NCBI RefSeq assembly: GCF_900460345.1
Contig: NZ_UHHW01000002.1
Location: 620,001-684,000, forward strand
DNA from: Trueperella pyogenes
GTDB lineage: Bacteria; Actinomycetota; Actinomycetes; Actinomycetales; Actinomycetaceae
Direction: 5' to 3'
DNA: 64,000 nt
Shown: positions 37,858 to 50,200 of the stretch, one piece after another
Numbering within the stretch: position 1 is the stretch's first letter
How the letters are laid out: each line of letters begins with the position of its first letter
Program-made: the position numbers and the translations under genes
The notes under the pieces: generated by a model
Database searches by the model: none
What the model was told of the DNA's origin: nothing
Seen by the model: only the letters and a program-made list of their open reading frames with translations

Positions 37858-39632
37858 AAATTCTCATTGCCAATCGCTCCGAAATAGCTCTACGCATCAT
37901 CCGCACAGCCAACGATCTGGGAATAGAGACGGTCGTCGGCTACGCAGACGACGATTACGACGCGCCGTTCACCCACCTTGCCGGGCAAGCCTACGCACTT
38001 GGCGGCTCAAGCTATGCCGAGACGTACATGGACGGTGCCAAACTCGTCGACCTGGCCAAGCGCACGGGCGCACACGCCGTCCACCCCGGTTACGGATTCC
38101 TCTCAGAGAACGCCGAATTCGCCCAGGCAGTCCAGGAAGCGGGACTCACGTGGATCGGCCCTGCTCCGACGACGCTGCGCGAGCTCGGCAACAAAATCAG
38201 CGCACGCCAACTTGCCGAACGCGCAGGCGTCCAGGCCGTTCCCGGCATCTCCGAAGCGATCTGCGGGCGCGGCGAGGTCGAGGAATTCGTGGCGCGTTGG
38301 GGCTACCCGATTGTGACCAAGAAGGCGGACGGCGGCGGCGGACGCGGTATCACTATCATTCGTAACCACGCCGACCTCGATCATTTCTTCCTCGCTGTGG
38401 GGGAGGACCTCGATGGCATCTTCGTCGAGAAATTCCTCGAAAGCGCCCGCCACATCGAAACTCAGTGCATGCGCGACTCTCACGGAAACTTCGCAGTGGT
38501 CTCCACGCGTGACTGTTCCGTCCAGCGCCGCAACCAAAAGCTCATTGAAGAGGCCCCCGCGACCGGCCTGAGCGCCAGCCAGGAGCAAACGCTGGTGGCA
38601 TGGTCAAAAGCGCTCTTCGACGGCGCACACTTCGAGGGTCTGGGCACGTGTGAATTCCTCGTCGACGGCGATGACGTGTTCTTTTTGGAGGTCAACCCGC
38701 GCCTCCAGGTGGAACACACCGTCTCTGAGGAGGTCACCGGCTTGGATCTGGTCGCCGAGCAGATTCGTATCGCGAGCGGAGAGCCCATCAGCGCTGTCCC
38801 GTCCCCGACCGGGCACTCCATAGAATTCCGCATCACCTGCGAGGATCCTGCGCGCGACATGCAGCCCTCGGAGGGCACGGTCACCCAGCTTCAGTGGCCG
38901 CTTGGCCACGGCGTGCGTATCGAGACGGGCATCGCCGTCGGCGACGTCGTCACCTCCGCCTTCGACTCGATGCTCGCCAAGATTATCATCACCGGCCCGA
39001 ACCGTCAGGCGGCTATCGCCCGATCCGCGCGTGCGCTGAGCGAACTGCGCATCGCCGGCATCGCAACCCCGGCCGCGCTCTACCGCGACGTGCTCGACGA
39101 CGCCGTCTTCCGCGCCGGGTCCTTCTCCACCCGCTGGTTTGAAGAGACGTTGTTGCCGAGCTGGAAAGATGCCTCTTCTACCGCTGGCCTCCACGCGAGT
39201 CCGCTGCCCGGCCATATAGCCCCCGCTGCAGTTGAACGCGAGACGTTCACAATCGAGATCGACGGGCGGATGGCCGAGCTGACCGTCCCGAAGGGATTGT
39301 TTGCAGGAGCAAGCGCCTCGCCCACGCTTCGCCCACAACCCCTGCGCCGTGTCGCGCGCTCGCGGGCGGCCACCGTCACAGAGTGTGCCACCGGAGACGT
39401 ACGTTCTCCGATCCAGGCGATTGTGGTGCGAGTGGTGACACAGCCGTTAGCAGCGGTGACCGAGGGCGACCTCCTGGTCGTTCTGGAGTCCATGAAGATG
39501 GAGAGCTACGTGTATGCGCCGATCGACGGCGTCGTGGAGTCGATCGCAGTGGAGCAGGGTACGAACGTCGCCGCGGGAGCACCTCTGTTGACGATCACGC
39601 CGAATCAGCCCGACGCGGAAGGGAAGGAGTAA
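37854..39632 (+). CDS. accA: acyl-CoA carboxylase alpha subunit: biotin carboxylase plus BCCP
   Basis: Carboxylates its own biotin with ATP and bicarbonate. Residues 1-450 form the biotin carboxylase: MKILIANRSEIALRIIRTA, HPGYGFLSENAEFAQA, KKADGGGGRGI, and FLEVNPRLQVEHTVSEEVTG. The C-terminal BCCP domain has the biotinyl site LESMKMESYVYAP. Length 592 is normal for actinobacterial AccA-type subunits. The ATG at 37854 overlaps the birA stop (ATGA), with AAAGGA upstream. Confidence 0.95.
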   Translation: MKILIANRSEIALRIIRTANDLGIETVVGYADDDYDAPFTHLAGQAYALGGSSYAETYMDGAKLVDLAKRTGAHAVHPGYGFLSENAEFAQAVQEAGLTWIGPAPTTLRELGNKISARQLAERAGVQAVPGISEAICGRGEVEEFVARWGYPIVTKKADGGGGRGITIIRNHADLDHFFLAVGEDLDGIFVEKFLESARHIETQCMRDSHGNFAVVSTRDCSVQRRNQKLIEEAPATGLSASQEQTLVAWSKALFDGAHFEGLGTCEFLVDGDDVFFLEVNPRLQVEHTVSEEVTGLDLVAEQIRIASGEPISAVPSPTGHSIEFRITCEDPARDMQPSEGTVTQLQWPLGHGVRIETGIAVGDVVTSAFDSMLAKIIITGPNRQAAIARSARALSELRIAGIATPAALYRDVLDDAVFRAGSFSTRWFEETLLPSWKDASSTAGLHASPLPGHIAPAAVERETFTIEIDGRMAELTVPKGLFAGASASPTLRPQPLRRVARSRAATVTECATGDVRSPIQAIVVRVVTQPLAAVTEGDLLVVLESMKMESYVYAPIDGVVESIAVEQGTNVAAGAPLLTITPNQPDAEGKE

Positions 39633-39635
39633 AAC

Positions 39636-41228
39636 ATGTCCTCGCACATTACACCGGTCAACGAATCCTTGACGATTGACACCACGTCCCGCGATGTGGA
39701 TCGCGACAGCTTCATCGCATACCAGGACTCACTATCCGAGCGCGCGGAAGAAAAAGCGCGAGCCCGCCAGCACGCCAAATCCAAGATGACCGCCCGGGAA
39801 AGAATTGCCGAGCTTCTCGATGCGGATTCCTTCACCGAGATTGGCCAATTTGTAGGCGGTAATATTGCGCAGGGTTTTGCGGGCGCTGCGGTCGTGTGCG
39901 GTCTGGGGACGATCAGCGGCCGCCGCGTGGCCGTGTACGCGCAAGATTTCTCCGTGCAAGGCGGCACGCTCGGCGAGGCCGAGGGTGACAAGATCATCGC
40001 CACGATAGACAAGGCCCTCGGGCTGCGCATCCCGGTCGTCGGGATCATGGACTCGGGCGGAGCGCGCATCCAAGAAGGCGTCGTGGCACTCGGCCAATAC
40101 GGGCGGATCTTCAAAAAGACGTGTGCGGCCTCGGGGGTGATTCCGCAGATATCCCTCATTCTCGGGCCTTGCGCCGGAGGCGCTGTGTATTCACCCGCGC
40201 TGACCGACTTCATCATCATGACCCGCGATAACTCGCACATGTTCGTCACCGGCCCGGACGTCGTCCGCGCGACGACGGGCGAAGACGTGTCCTTTGCGGA
40301 CCTGGGCGGGGCCCAGGTACACAACTTCCAGTCGGGCGTCGCCCACTACCTGGCAGAAGACGAATATGACGCCATCGACTACACGCGCACGCTGCTCACC
40401 TACCTGCCTGCTAACTGCGACGAGGCAGCCCCCTCGTACGACTACGTGGCCGAGCCGGGAGCACAAAGCGTCGATGTAGGCCGCCTCGTCCCGGAATCGA
40501 CCAAGGTGCCCTACGACGTCGTCGACGTGATCGACTCCGTCGTGGACTACGGCGAATTCGTCCAGATTCAGGAATTCTTTGCGCGCAACATCGTGGTGGG
40601 CTTCGCCTGCATCGAGGGCCGGTCCGTGGGGATCGTCGCCAACCAGCCGCTTTACGACGCCGGCACGCTCGATGTCGACGCTTCGGAGAAGGCGGCTCGC
40701 TTCGTGCAGTTTTGTGACGCGTTCAAGATTCCGGTGGTCACGCTCGTCGACGTGCCAGGCTACCGTCCGGGCACCAAGCAGGAGCAGGCCGGGATTATTC
40801 GCCGCGGCGCAAAGCTGATATGGGCGTATGCCACCGCCTCGGTTCCGCTGGTGACGGTGATCCTGCGCAAAGCCTACGGCGGGGCCTACATCGTCATGGG
40901 CTCAAAATCCTTGGGCGGTGACCTTGTGTATGCGTGGCCGGGCGCAGAGATAGCAGTGCTCGGTGCTGATGGTGCGGTGTCGATTATCCACCGTCGTGAG
41001 CTGAAGGCTGCGGAAGCGAGTGGCACCGCCGGCGAGGTCTTTAGAGAGCTCTCGGAGCAGTACACGAAAGACAACGTCAATCCCTACCTGTCGGTCGCAC
41101 GCGGAGAGCTCGATGGCATCATCGCTCCGTGCCGTACCCGCCACGTGATCGCTTCTTCGCTCGACGCTCTCCAGTCCAAATCCACAGTTCTTTTCGGCCC
41201 TGCGCGCCACGGCAACATGCCGATGTAG
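39636..41228 (+). CDS. accD: acyl-CoA carboxylase beta subunit (carboxyltransferase)
   Basis: Moves the carboxyl group from biotin to acetyl- or propionyl-CoA. 530 residues of the PCC/ACC beta type: KSKMTARERIAELLD, DFSVQGGTLGEAEGDKI, IMDSGGARIQEGV, SLILGPCAGGAVYSPALTDF, VTLVDVPGYRPGTKQEQAGIIRRGAKL and LRKAYGGAYIVMGSK. Because it is cotranscribed with FAS I, malonyl-CoA supply is the likely role. AAGGAG lies before the ATG, 3 bases after the preceding stop. Confidence 0.94.
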   Translation: MSSHITPVNESLTIDTTSRDVDRDSFIAYQDSLSERAEEKARARQHAKSKMTARERIAELLDADSFTEIGQFVGGNIAQGFAGAAVVCGLGTISGRRVAVYAQDFSVQGGTLGEAEGDKIIATIDKALGLRIPVVGIMDSGGARIQEGVVALGQYGRIFKKTCAASGVIPQISLILGPCAGGAVYSPALTDFIIMTRDNSHMFVTGPDVVRATTGEDVSFADLGGAQVHNFQSGVAHYLAEDEYDAIDYTRTLLTYLPANCDEAAPSYDYVAEPGAQSVDVGRLVPESTKVPYDVVDVIDSVVDYGEFVQIQEFFARNIVVGFACIEGRSVGIVANQPLYDAGTLDVDASEKAARFVQFCDAFKIPVVTLVDVPGYRPGTKQEQAGIIRRGAKLIWAYATASVPLVTVILRKAYGGAYIVMGSKSLGGDLVYAWPGAEIAVLGADGAVSIIHRRELKAAEASGTAGEVFRELSEQYTKDNVNPYLSVARGELDGIIAPCRTRHVIASSLDALQSKSTVLFGPARHGNMPM

Positions 41229-41259
41229 CCCGGACCACCAACAATCTCAGGAGACAGAC

Positions 41260-44200
41260 ATGACTCTCATCCAGCAACTCGATACCGCCCCTTACGTCCT
41301 GCAGTTTGCCGGTCAGGCCACCCCGTGGCGCGCTGCCCTCGCCGACGTCGCGCAAGATCCCGCGGTGCGCAGCACGCTTGCCGATATCGCCGCCCGCGCC
41401 GAACGCCTCTTGGCTCCAGTTCTTCCCGAGCTGACGCGCATCAGCGCTGGCCCGCTGGACCTGTTCGGGGACCCCTCGAACGAGGCTTTCGCCTCGGTGC
41501 CCGGTATCCTTTTGGCACAACTCGGCGCTTTCCACGATCTGCCTGCGACGGCGACGCCGCAGGCGGTGATCGGCCATTCGCAGGGCGTGCTCGCGGCCGA
41601 GATAGTCGCCCACGAGAGTCCAGACCACGCCGTCCGCGTCTTTGCGCTGGCGCGTCTGATCGGCGCCGGGGCTACCCTGGCCACACGCGCAGCTGGGGCT
41701 GAGCGCCACGGCGACTTGACTCCGATGCTCGCTGTCCGCGGCATCCCCGAAGCCCTGTTGACATCGATCGTAGATCGACATGAGGGCGCGGGCATCGCCA
41801 TCCGAAACACGCGCACGTCTTTCACCCTCTCCGGCATCCCCTCCGTTCTCGACGCCGTCCACCGCGATATCACTGCGCTCGCTGCAGCCGAACACCAGGC
41901 TCGCGCTGACAAGACCAAGGGCGGCGCCCCCATCGACCCAGTGTGCGAATACCTCGACGTCGCCGCACCTTTCCACTCTGACCTGCTCGCGCCCGCACTC
42001 GCGCACGTTGCCCGCTGGGCCGCAGCCTGTGGCTTGGACACGGACGATATCAAGGATCTGGCGTCGGCAGTGTTGACCGACCGCCTCAACTGGGACGAAA
42101 CCTTTGCCCAGGCGTGCGCGGGTGCCGAGTGGATTGTCGACCTGGGCCCTGGAACGGGCCTGGACCGGATCACGCAAGCACACGTTCTCGGCCGGGGGAT
42201 CGGCGTCGTCAACGCCTCCACGGCCGATGCCCGCGATCAGATGTCCACCCCTGGCGTCGAGTGGAAGAAGGGCGACGATTGGTCTATCTTCGAGCCGAAA
42301 CTGGCGTGGATTGAGGACGGCGGGCACAAGCGCCGGGTCGTCGATACCCGGTTTACTCGCCTCACCGGCCGCGCGCCCGTGCTGCTGGCAGGCATGACGC
42401 CGACGACCGTCGAGCCCGACATCGTCGCCGCCGCCGCCAACGCCGGCTACTGGGTGGAGATGGCAGGCGGAGGCCAGGTCACCGAGGAGGTCTTCGCCGA
42501 GAACCTCGCCGGGCTGGTGAGCCAGCTCGAACCGGGGCGTACCGCACAGTTCAACGCCATGTTCATGGACCGCTACCTGTGGAACCTCCAGTTCGGCACC
42601 CATCACATCGTCTCGCGCGACCGGATCAATGGCGCACCGCTCGACGGCGTCGTCATCTCTGCGGGCATCCCAGAGTTAGATGAGGGCATCGAATTGGTAA
42701 GGCGGCTGCGCGCTGAGGGCTTTAGCTACGTGGCCTTCAAGCCGGGAACGGTCGAACAAATCCGCCAGGTGCTCGATATTGCCCGTGGGGTCAAGGACAG
42801 CCCGATCCTGGTCATGGTCGAAGACGGCCACGCCGGCGGTCACCATTCTTGGGAAGACCTCGATCATCTGCTGCTGACCACCTACGCCGAGATCCGCGCG
42901 GAAGCCAACACGATCCTCGTCGTCGGCGGCGGGCTCGGGGTGCCGGAGCGAGCCGCATCCTTCCTCACCGGCGAGTGGTCGGCCGTGCACGGGGTTGTCA
43001 AGATGCCCGTGGACGCCATCATGATCGGCACCGCTGCGATGACCGCGAAGGAAGCAAAGACCAACGACGACGTCAAGCAACTCCTCGTCGACACCCCCGG
43101 CGTCAGCGTGGACAAGAATGACGGGTGGGTCGGCCAAGGCGAAGTCGATGGGGGAGTGACCTCCGGCTTGTCGCACCTGCTCGCCGACATGTATGAGATC
43201 GAAAACTCGGCGGCGCGTGCCGCGCGGCTGATCGTTGAGGTCGTCGGCGACCCGGAAGCGCTCACCGAACGCCGTGGCGAGATTATCGAGGCTATCAACG
43301 CGACGGCCAAGCCATACTTCGGCGACCTCGAGACAATGACCTATGCCGACGTCCTGCGCCGCTACGCCGAACTGTCCTACCCGTGGAATGACGCCTCATG
43401 GAGCCAGCGTTTCCACGAGCTCCTGCAGCGGGTGGAGGCGCGGCTTTCACCGATGGATTCGGGGCAGATTGTTTCGCTCTTCCCGGATCTGGCCTCGGCC
43501 GAAGAGCCCGCCTCGGCGATTGCGCGGATTATCGAGGTCTACCCGAGTGCCGAGCAGATCCAATTGACGACCTTCGACGCCGCATGGTTCGTGGAACTGT
43601 GCCGCAAGTACCCCAAGCCGGTGCCTTTCGTGCCCATCATCGACGGCGCGCTCTTGCGCTCTTGGGGCACCGATGGGCTGTGGCAGTCCCACGATCCGCG
43701 CTACCGCGCCGACCAGGTTCGCATCATCCCAGGGCCGGTGTCAGTGGCCGGGATTACCTCGGTCAACGAGCCAATCGCCGACATCCTTGGCCGCTACGAG
43801 CAGACCACGGTCGAGGCAATGGAAAAAGCAGGCGTATCCGCAGACGACACCGTCCGCTTTTCGCGCGACGCCGCCACTGTCGAGGAGTACCTGCGCTGTG
43901 CCGAGAACATTCAGTGGCATGGGCACGTGATCGCCAATCCGGCCAGGCTGGTCGACGACGCCGACATCGTCGCCACTGACTACGGCTACGACCTCGTATT
44001 GCGCCTGGACACCATGTGGGATCACACCGGCGCCGAGCAGCACGCTGTGCGCCAGATGCGGATTCCGCTGACTATACCTGCGGGCGCGCACACTGGCGCG
44101 ATGCCGGTAGTGGACGACGCACGGCTGCCGCAGGCCATGAGGACCTTGCTGGCTGCGACGGCCGGAGTGGGCGCCCCCAACGTGATGGGGGACTGGATCG

Positions 44201-47200
44201 GCGAACTGCCTGCCATCACCGAGTGCGCAGAATTCGAATTTGGGCAGGCCTGCTACCGTTTCTCCCTGCGCCCTGAGCTGGGCACCTTGCACGCCGGCGT
44301 GACTGCCAACTCCCTGCCCTCCGCCCTCAAGACGGCACCCATCGTGCCCTCCGCAGTGCTGGGCCTGTGCTGGCCGGCGATCTACGCCGCCCTCGGTTCC
44401 GCCATTGTCGACGACTACCCGGTGATTGAAGGCCTCCTCAACGCCGTCCACCTGGACCACACCGAGGACCTCGACACCGATCGTCTGGCTGGCCTGGACT
44501 ACCTGGATGCCCGCTCGGCGTGCACGCACGTGTCCGAATCGAGCTCGGGACGCGTCGTCGTCGTAGAGACGGAGCTGAGCCATGAGGGCAGGCGGATCGG
44601 CTCGTTCATCGAGCGCTTCGCCATCCGTGGGCGCGTCTTCGGCCAAGAAGTGCCGAGCGAGCCGCCGTTCGCCGGTGGGCTTGGCCATGAAGTTCGGCCC
44701 ACTCCGCGTTCGGTGCTGCGCCGCGTGAAGGCTAGCGCGCCTGCCGACATGACGCCTTTCGCCATGGTCTCCGGCGATTACAACCCGATCCATACCTCCT
44801 ATCGCGCCGCGAAGGTGGCGGGCATGGACGAGCCGTTGGTCCACGGAATGTGGCTGTGCGCGGCCGCTCAGCACGCCGTGTCCGCTACCGACGACGCAGG
44901 AGGATGGCACATCGAAGGCTGGACGTACCGGATGTACGGCACCGTCGCCCTCAACGACGATGTGGAGATCACCGTAGAGCGCACCGGCTCTGTGGCAGGC
45001 GGTGGCCTCAGCCTGGAAGTGACCTGCCGTGTGGACAAGAACGTGGTCTCGGTGGCCACCGCTTCCGTCACCGCTCCCGAGACGGTCTACGTCTATCCTG
45101 GACAGGGCGTTCAACGCCAGGGCATGGCACTCGATGAGCGGACCTCTTCGCCTGCTGCCCGCCAGGTGTGGGAGCGAGCTGACGCGCACACCCGCAAAGT
45201 GCTCGGCTTCTCGATCCTCGCCATCGTGCGGGATAACCCGCAAGAGCTCACCGCGGCAGGCGTGACCTACCGCCATCCGCAAGGAGTGCTCAATCTGACC
45301 CAATTCACGCAGGTGGCGCTCGCGACCGTCGCTTTCGCCCAGACTGAGCGTTTGCGCGAAGCCGGGGTTCTCGTCGAGGGCGCCTACTTGGCGGGGCATT
45401 CGCTCGGAGAATACAACGCCTTGTCCGCCTACGGCGGCATCTTCCCGCTCGAGACGGTCATCGAGATCGTCTTCCACCGCGGCTCGACCATGCATAATCT
45501 CGTCCCGCGTGACGCGCAAGGACACTCAAACTATCAGATGGGGGCGCTGCGCCCGAACCAGTGCGGCGTGAGCGATGCGCAGGTGGCCGACTATGTGGCG
45601 GACATCGCCGAAAAGTCGGGGGAGTTTATCGAGATCGTCAATTACAACCTCGCAGGCGAGCAATACTCGATCGCGGGCACGGTAGCGGGCTTGAGCGCGC
45701 TAGCCGTAGATGCTGAGCGGCGCGCTCAGCTCGCGGGCGGACGCCGCCCGTTCATGCTGGTTCCAGGCATCGATGTGCCCTTCCACTCCACTGTGCTTCG
45801 CGACGGCGTGCCGGACTTCCGCGAGCTGCTGGATCGCTTGCTGCCCGCCGAAATTGACCCGTCGCTCCTGGTCGGGCGCTACATCCCGAATCTGGTGGCG
45901 GTACCTTTCGAGCTCACTACACAGTTCCTGGACGCCATCGCCGACGTCGTTCCCTCCCAAAGTGTGCGGGAGCTGCGCGAGCGCTGGGAGAGCATGGACG
46001 TGGACCTCGAGGCGGGCAAGATCACCCGAGAGCTCCTCGTCGAGCTTCTGGCCTGGCAGTTCGCCTCACCAGTGCGCTGGATCGAGACGCAGGACTTCCT
46101 CTTCCGGCCGGCCGCCCAGGGTGGTGCCGGCGTCGAACACATGGTCGAAGTGGGCCTTGGCGCGGCGCCGACCTTGGCCAATCTTGCGGCGAAGACTCTC
46201 GCGCAGCCGCGTTTTGCTGCCCGCAAGGTCGACGTCCACAACGTCCAGCGCGATGCGAAGATGGTCTACCACGAGGACCAGGCAGAAATCGAGGCGCTGC
46301 CGAGCCCCGTGCCCGCAGCACAAACGGAGCCGGAAAGCCCTGCTCCTGAGGCGCCGGTTGCCGACGAGCGCCCCGCCCAAGCGGAACAGACGCCGGCTGT
46401 GGCGGCGTCGTACAGCGGCCCCGCCGAGGACCTCACCTTTGCGGCGGCGGACGCCGTCAAGGTGCTCCTTGCGGAGGCCAATAAGCTCAGGCTCGACCAG
46501 ATCGACAAGTCGGACAACGTCGAGTCGCTCACTAACGGCGTCTCCTCCAAGCGCAACCAGGTGCTCATGGACATGTCGGCCGAGCTCAACCTCTCCTCTA
46601 TCGACGGGGCGGCAGAAGCCACAATCAACGAGCTGGCCGGCACAGTCAACAAACTGGCACACAATTACAAGCCGTTCGGTTCCGTCCTCAGCGACGCCAT
46701 CAGCGACCGCCTGCGCAAGCTCTTCGGCGCTGCGGGGATGAAGCCCGACTATGTGGCCGATCGCGTCGCCACAGTGTGGGCGCTCGGTGCGGGGTGGAGC
46801 GCGTGGACGACGGCCGTTCTCCTGCTGGACACCCGAGAAGGCAAGTCCACGCGTGGCGGAGACCTGGCCGAACTTGCCACAACAGCGACGTCGGCGGCTG
46901 AAGTTAATGCCCTGATCGATGCCGCAGTTGAGCGCGTGGGCGCGATGCACGGCGTCGCCGTCATGCAGCCCCAAAGCGGGGAGGCAGCCGGTGGGGCGGT
47001 CGTCGATTCGGCCGCGCTCGATGCCTTCTCGGACGAGATCACCGGCGTGCTCGCCGCCAACGCCCGCGATCTGCTCACCCGCCTGGGCATGGTGGACACG
47101 CCCGCTGACCTCGAGGCTGACGACTCGGCGCTGGTGGAAGCCGTGCGGGCAGAATTGGGTGCCAATTGGGCCACCCAAGTCGAGCCCACCTTCTCCGCCG

Positions 47201-50200
47201 CCAAAGCGGTCCTCCTCAACGACCGTTGGGCCAGCGCTCGCGAGGACCTCGCCCGCTTTGTCGCCGGCGAGATCACGCTGACGGACGCCGCCAGCTTCGT
47301 CGCCACCGGAAACGAGGTCGCTCGCCAGGCCGAGTACTACGCCGACCACGCACAGGTCTGCGACGCCGATCGCGCCATGCTCTTGCAGATCGCCGCCGCC
47401 GCACGTCGCAGCGAGCCGGGCGAATTCTCTGGCAAGATCGCGGTCGTGACGGGCATGACGCCCGAGTCCATTGGCGGCGCCGTCGTCGGCCGCCTCCTGG
47501 CGGGAGGCGCGACCGTCATTGCGACGGCCTCCCGAGTCAACCAAGCGCGCCTCCTGGCAGGTAGGCAGATCTATCGCGAGCATGCGCGGGGCGATGCGGC
47601 GCTGTGGCTCGTCCCAGCCAACCTCTCCTCGTACCGCGACATCGACGCACTCGTCGATTGGATCGGCAACCCGGTCCGAGAGACGGTCGGCGCAAAGACG
47701 GTCGAGAAGAAGCCGGCCATGGTACCGGACTTCCTCTTCCCGTTCGCCGCGCCACGAGTGTTCGGCATGATGAACGACGCCGGGCCCACCACTGAGATGC
47801 AGGCTCGCCTCATGCTGTGGGGTCTCGAACGGCTCCTGACCGGCCTCGCCGAGATCGGATCCGACACCTTCGTCGACCATCGCATGCACGTCGTCCTGCC
47901 CGGATCGCCCAACCGCGGTACTTTCGGCGGCGACGGCGCCTACGGCGAAGTCAAGGCCGCCTTCGACGCAATCGTGAACAAGTGGCGAGTCGAGCCGTGG
48001 GCACAGCGCGTCAGCCTCGCCCACGCCCGCATCGGCTGGGTGCGTGGAACGGGGCTGATGGGCGGCAACGATCCGCTCGTCGAGGCCGTCGAAGCTGAGG
48101 GCGTGCGAACCTGGTCTACGCAGGAGATGGCCGAACAGCTGATAGGACTCATCGGCGACGACGCGCGCGTGCGCGCGGCCAGCGCCCCCATCGACGCCGA
48201 CTTCACCGGCGGTCTTGCGGGCATCAACCTCTCCGAGGTCATGGCCAAAGCTAGCCTGCCCACGCCCGCCCGTGCTGACCGACAAGACTGCTCATGCACG
48301 CCAGGCACAATCTCTGCGCTACCGAGCCCACACGTCGTCGGACTGCCGGCCAATGCCGACGTCTGGGCAAGCGGGAGCGCGCGTCCTGAAGACACCATCG
48401 TCATCGTCGGCATCGGCGAAGTCGGACCATGGGGCTCAACGCGCACGCGCCAAGCCGCCGAACTGGGCATCCAGGCTGACGGCAGCGTGGAACTGACGGC
48501 CGCGGGCGTGCTCGAACTCGCCTGGATGACAGGGCTGCTCACCTGGCACGAATCGCCCAAGGCCGGATGGTACGACGTCGACGACAACCTCGTCGACGAA
48601 TCGGAGATCCTCGAGCGCTACCGGGACGAGGTCGTGGCGCGCTGCGGCGTACGCAGGCTCGTCGACGACGGCCCGATTGGCGATGCAGGAACCGTCGACA
48701 TGGTCACCGTCTTCCTCGACAAGCCCATCACCTTCACGGTGGCAAGCGAGGAGGAAGCCCGCGCCTACGCGGCCGCCGATCCGCAGTTCACACACATCAG
48801 CCGGCCGCAGCCAGGCAGCACGGAGTGGAGCGTCACGCGTCTGAAAGGGGCAACATCTCTGGTCCCACGCAAGACCACGCTCTCTCGCTACGTGGCGGGC
48901 CAGCTGCCCACCGACTTCGATCCCACCCGCTGGGGCATCCCACAATCGATGGTGGAATCCGTGGACAAGATGGCCGTGTGGAACCTCGTGACAACCGTCG
49001 ACGCCTTCATCTCAGCGGGCTTCACGCCAGCTGAGCTCCTGCAAGCGATCCACCCCACACAAGTCGCCTCCACACAAGGCACCGGCTTCGGCGGCATGAG
49101 CTCCATGCGCAAGCTCTTCGTCGAGCGCTTCCGCAACGAGGACATCGCCCAAGACATCCTCCAAGAGACACTGCCGAACGTCATCGCAGCGCACACCATG
49201 CAAACCTATGTGGGCGGATACGGTGCGATGATCCAGCCAGTTGCCGCCTGCGCGACGGCCGCCGTATCGCTTGAGGACGGCATCGATAAGATCCACACCG
49301 GCAAAGCTACGTTCGTGGTCACGGGTGCGGTTGACGACCTCTCCGTCGAATCCCTCGAAGGCTTTGGCAACATGAACGCGACAGCCGATTCGGCGTCGCT
49401 AGCGGCCCAAGGTATCTTAGAGCGATTCTTCTCTCGTGCGGGAGACCTGCGCCGCGGCGGCTTCGTCGAAGCCATGGGTGGCGGCACGGTCCTCATCGCC
49501 CGCGGCGACCTCGCCCTCGAGATGGGCCTGCCCGTCTACGCCGTCGTCGGATACGTGCAAACCTTCGCAGACGGCGCGCACACCTCCATCCCTGCTCCCG
49601 GCCTCGGTGCGCTCGCGGCTGGACTCGGTGGGAAGGAATCCAGGCTCGCCCGCAACCTTGGCCAACTCGGAGTGCATGCGGACGATATCGCCGTGGTCTC
49701 TAAGCACGACACCTCGACGAATGCCAACGATCCCAACGAAGCGGAACTCCACGCCCGCCTGGCAAAAGCGCTCGGCAGGACACCGGGCAACCCGCTGCAC
49801 GTCATCTCACAGAAGACGCTCACCGGGCACGCCAAGGGCGGAGCCGCAATGTTCCAGATTGCGGGCCTAACCCAAGTGTTTGCTACCGGCATCATCCCGG
49901 CCAACCGCTCCTTGGACAACCTCGATCCCGTCTTTGCTAGCGATGACTACCTCGTGTGGCTGCGAGACCCGCTCGCCATCGCCACGCGTGGCCCCATCAA
50001 GGCGGCGTTGGCGACCTCGCTCGGATTCGGACACGTGTCCTCGGTCATCGCCCTTGTCCACCCCGGAGCGTTCGAAGCCGCGATCGAGCGCGCCCACGGG
50101 CCGGAGGCGGCTCGTTCCTGGCGTACGAGGGCCGAGGCGCGCCTGCGCTCCGGCGCCCGCCACGTCGAACAGGCTATGATCGGCCGCAGCGAGCTCTTTG

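Noticed and set aside
43741..48285. Several long minus-strand frames opposite fas (also at 41119-42606)
   Set aside because: Low-complexity His/Arg/Gly/Val-rich products, no motifs, and the plus strand carries a continuous synthase.
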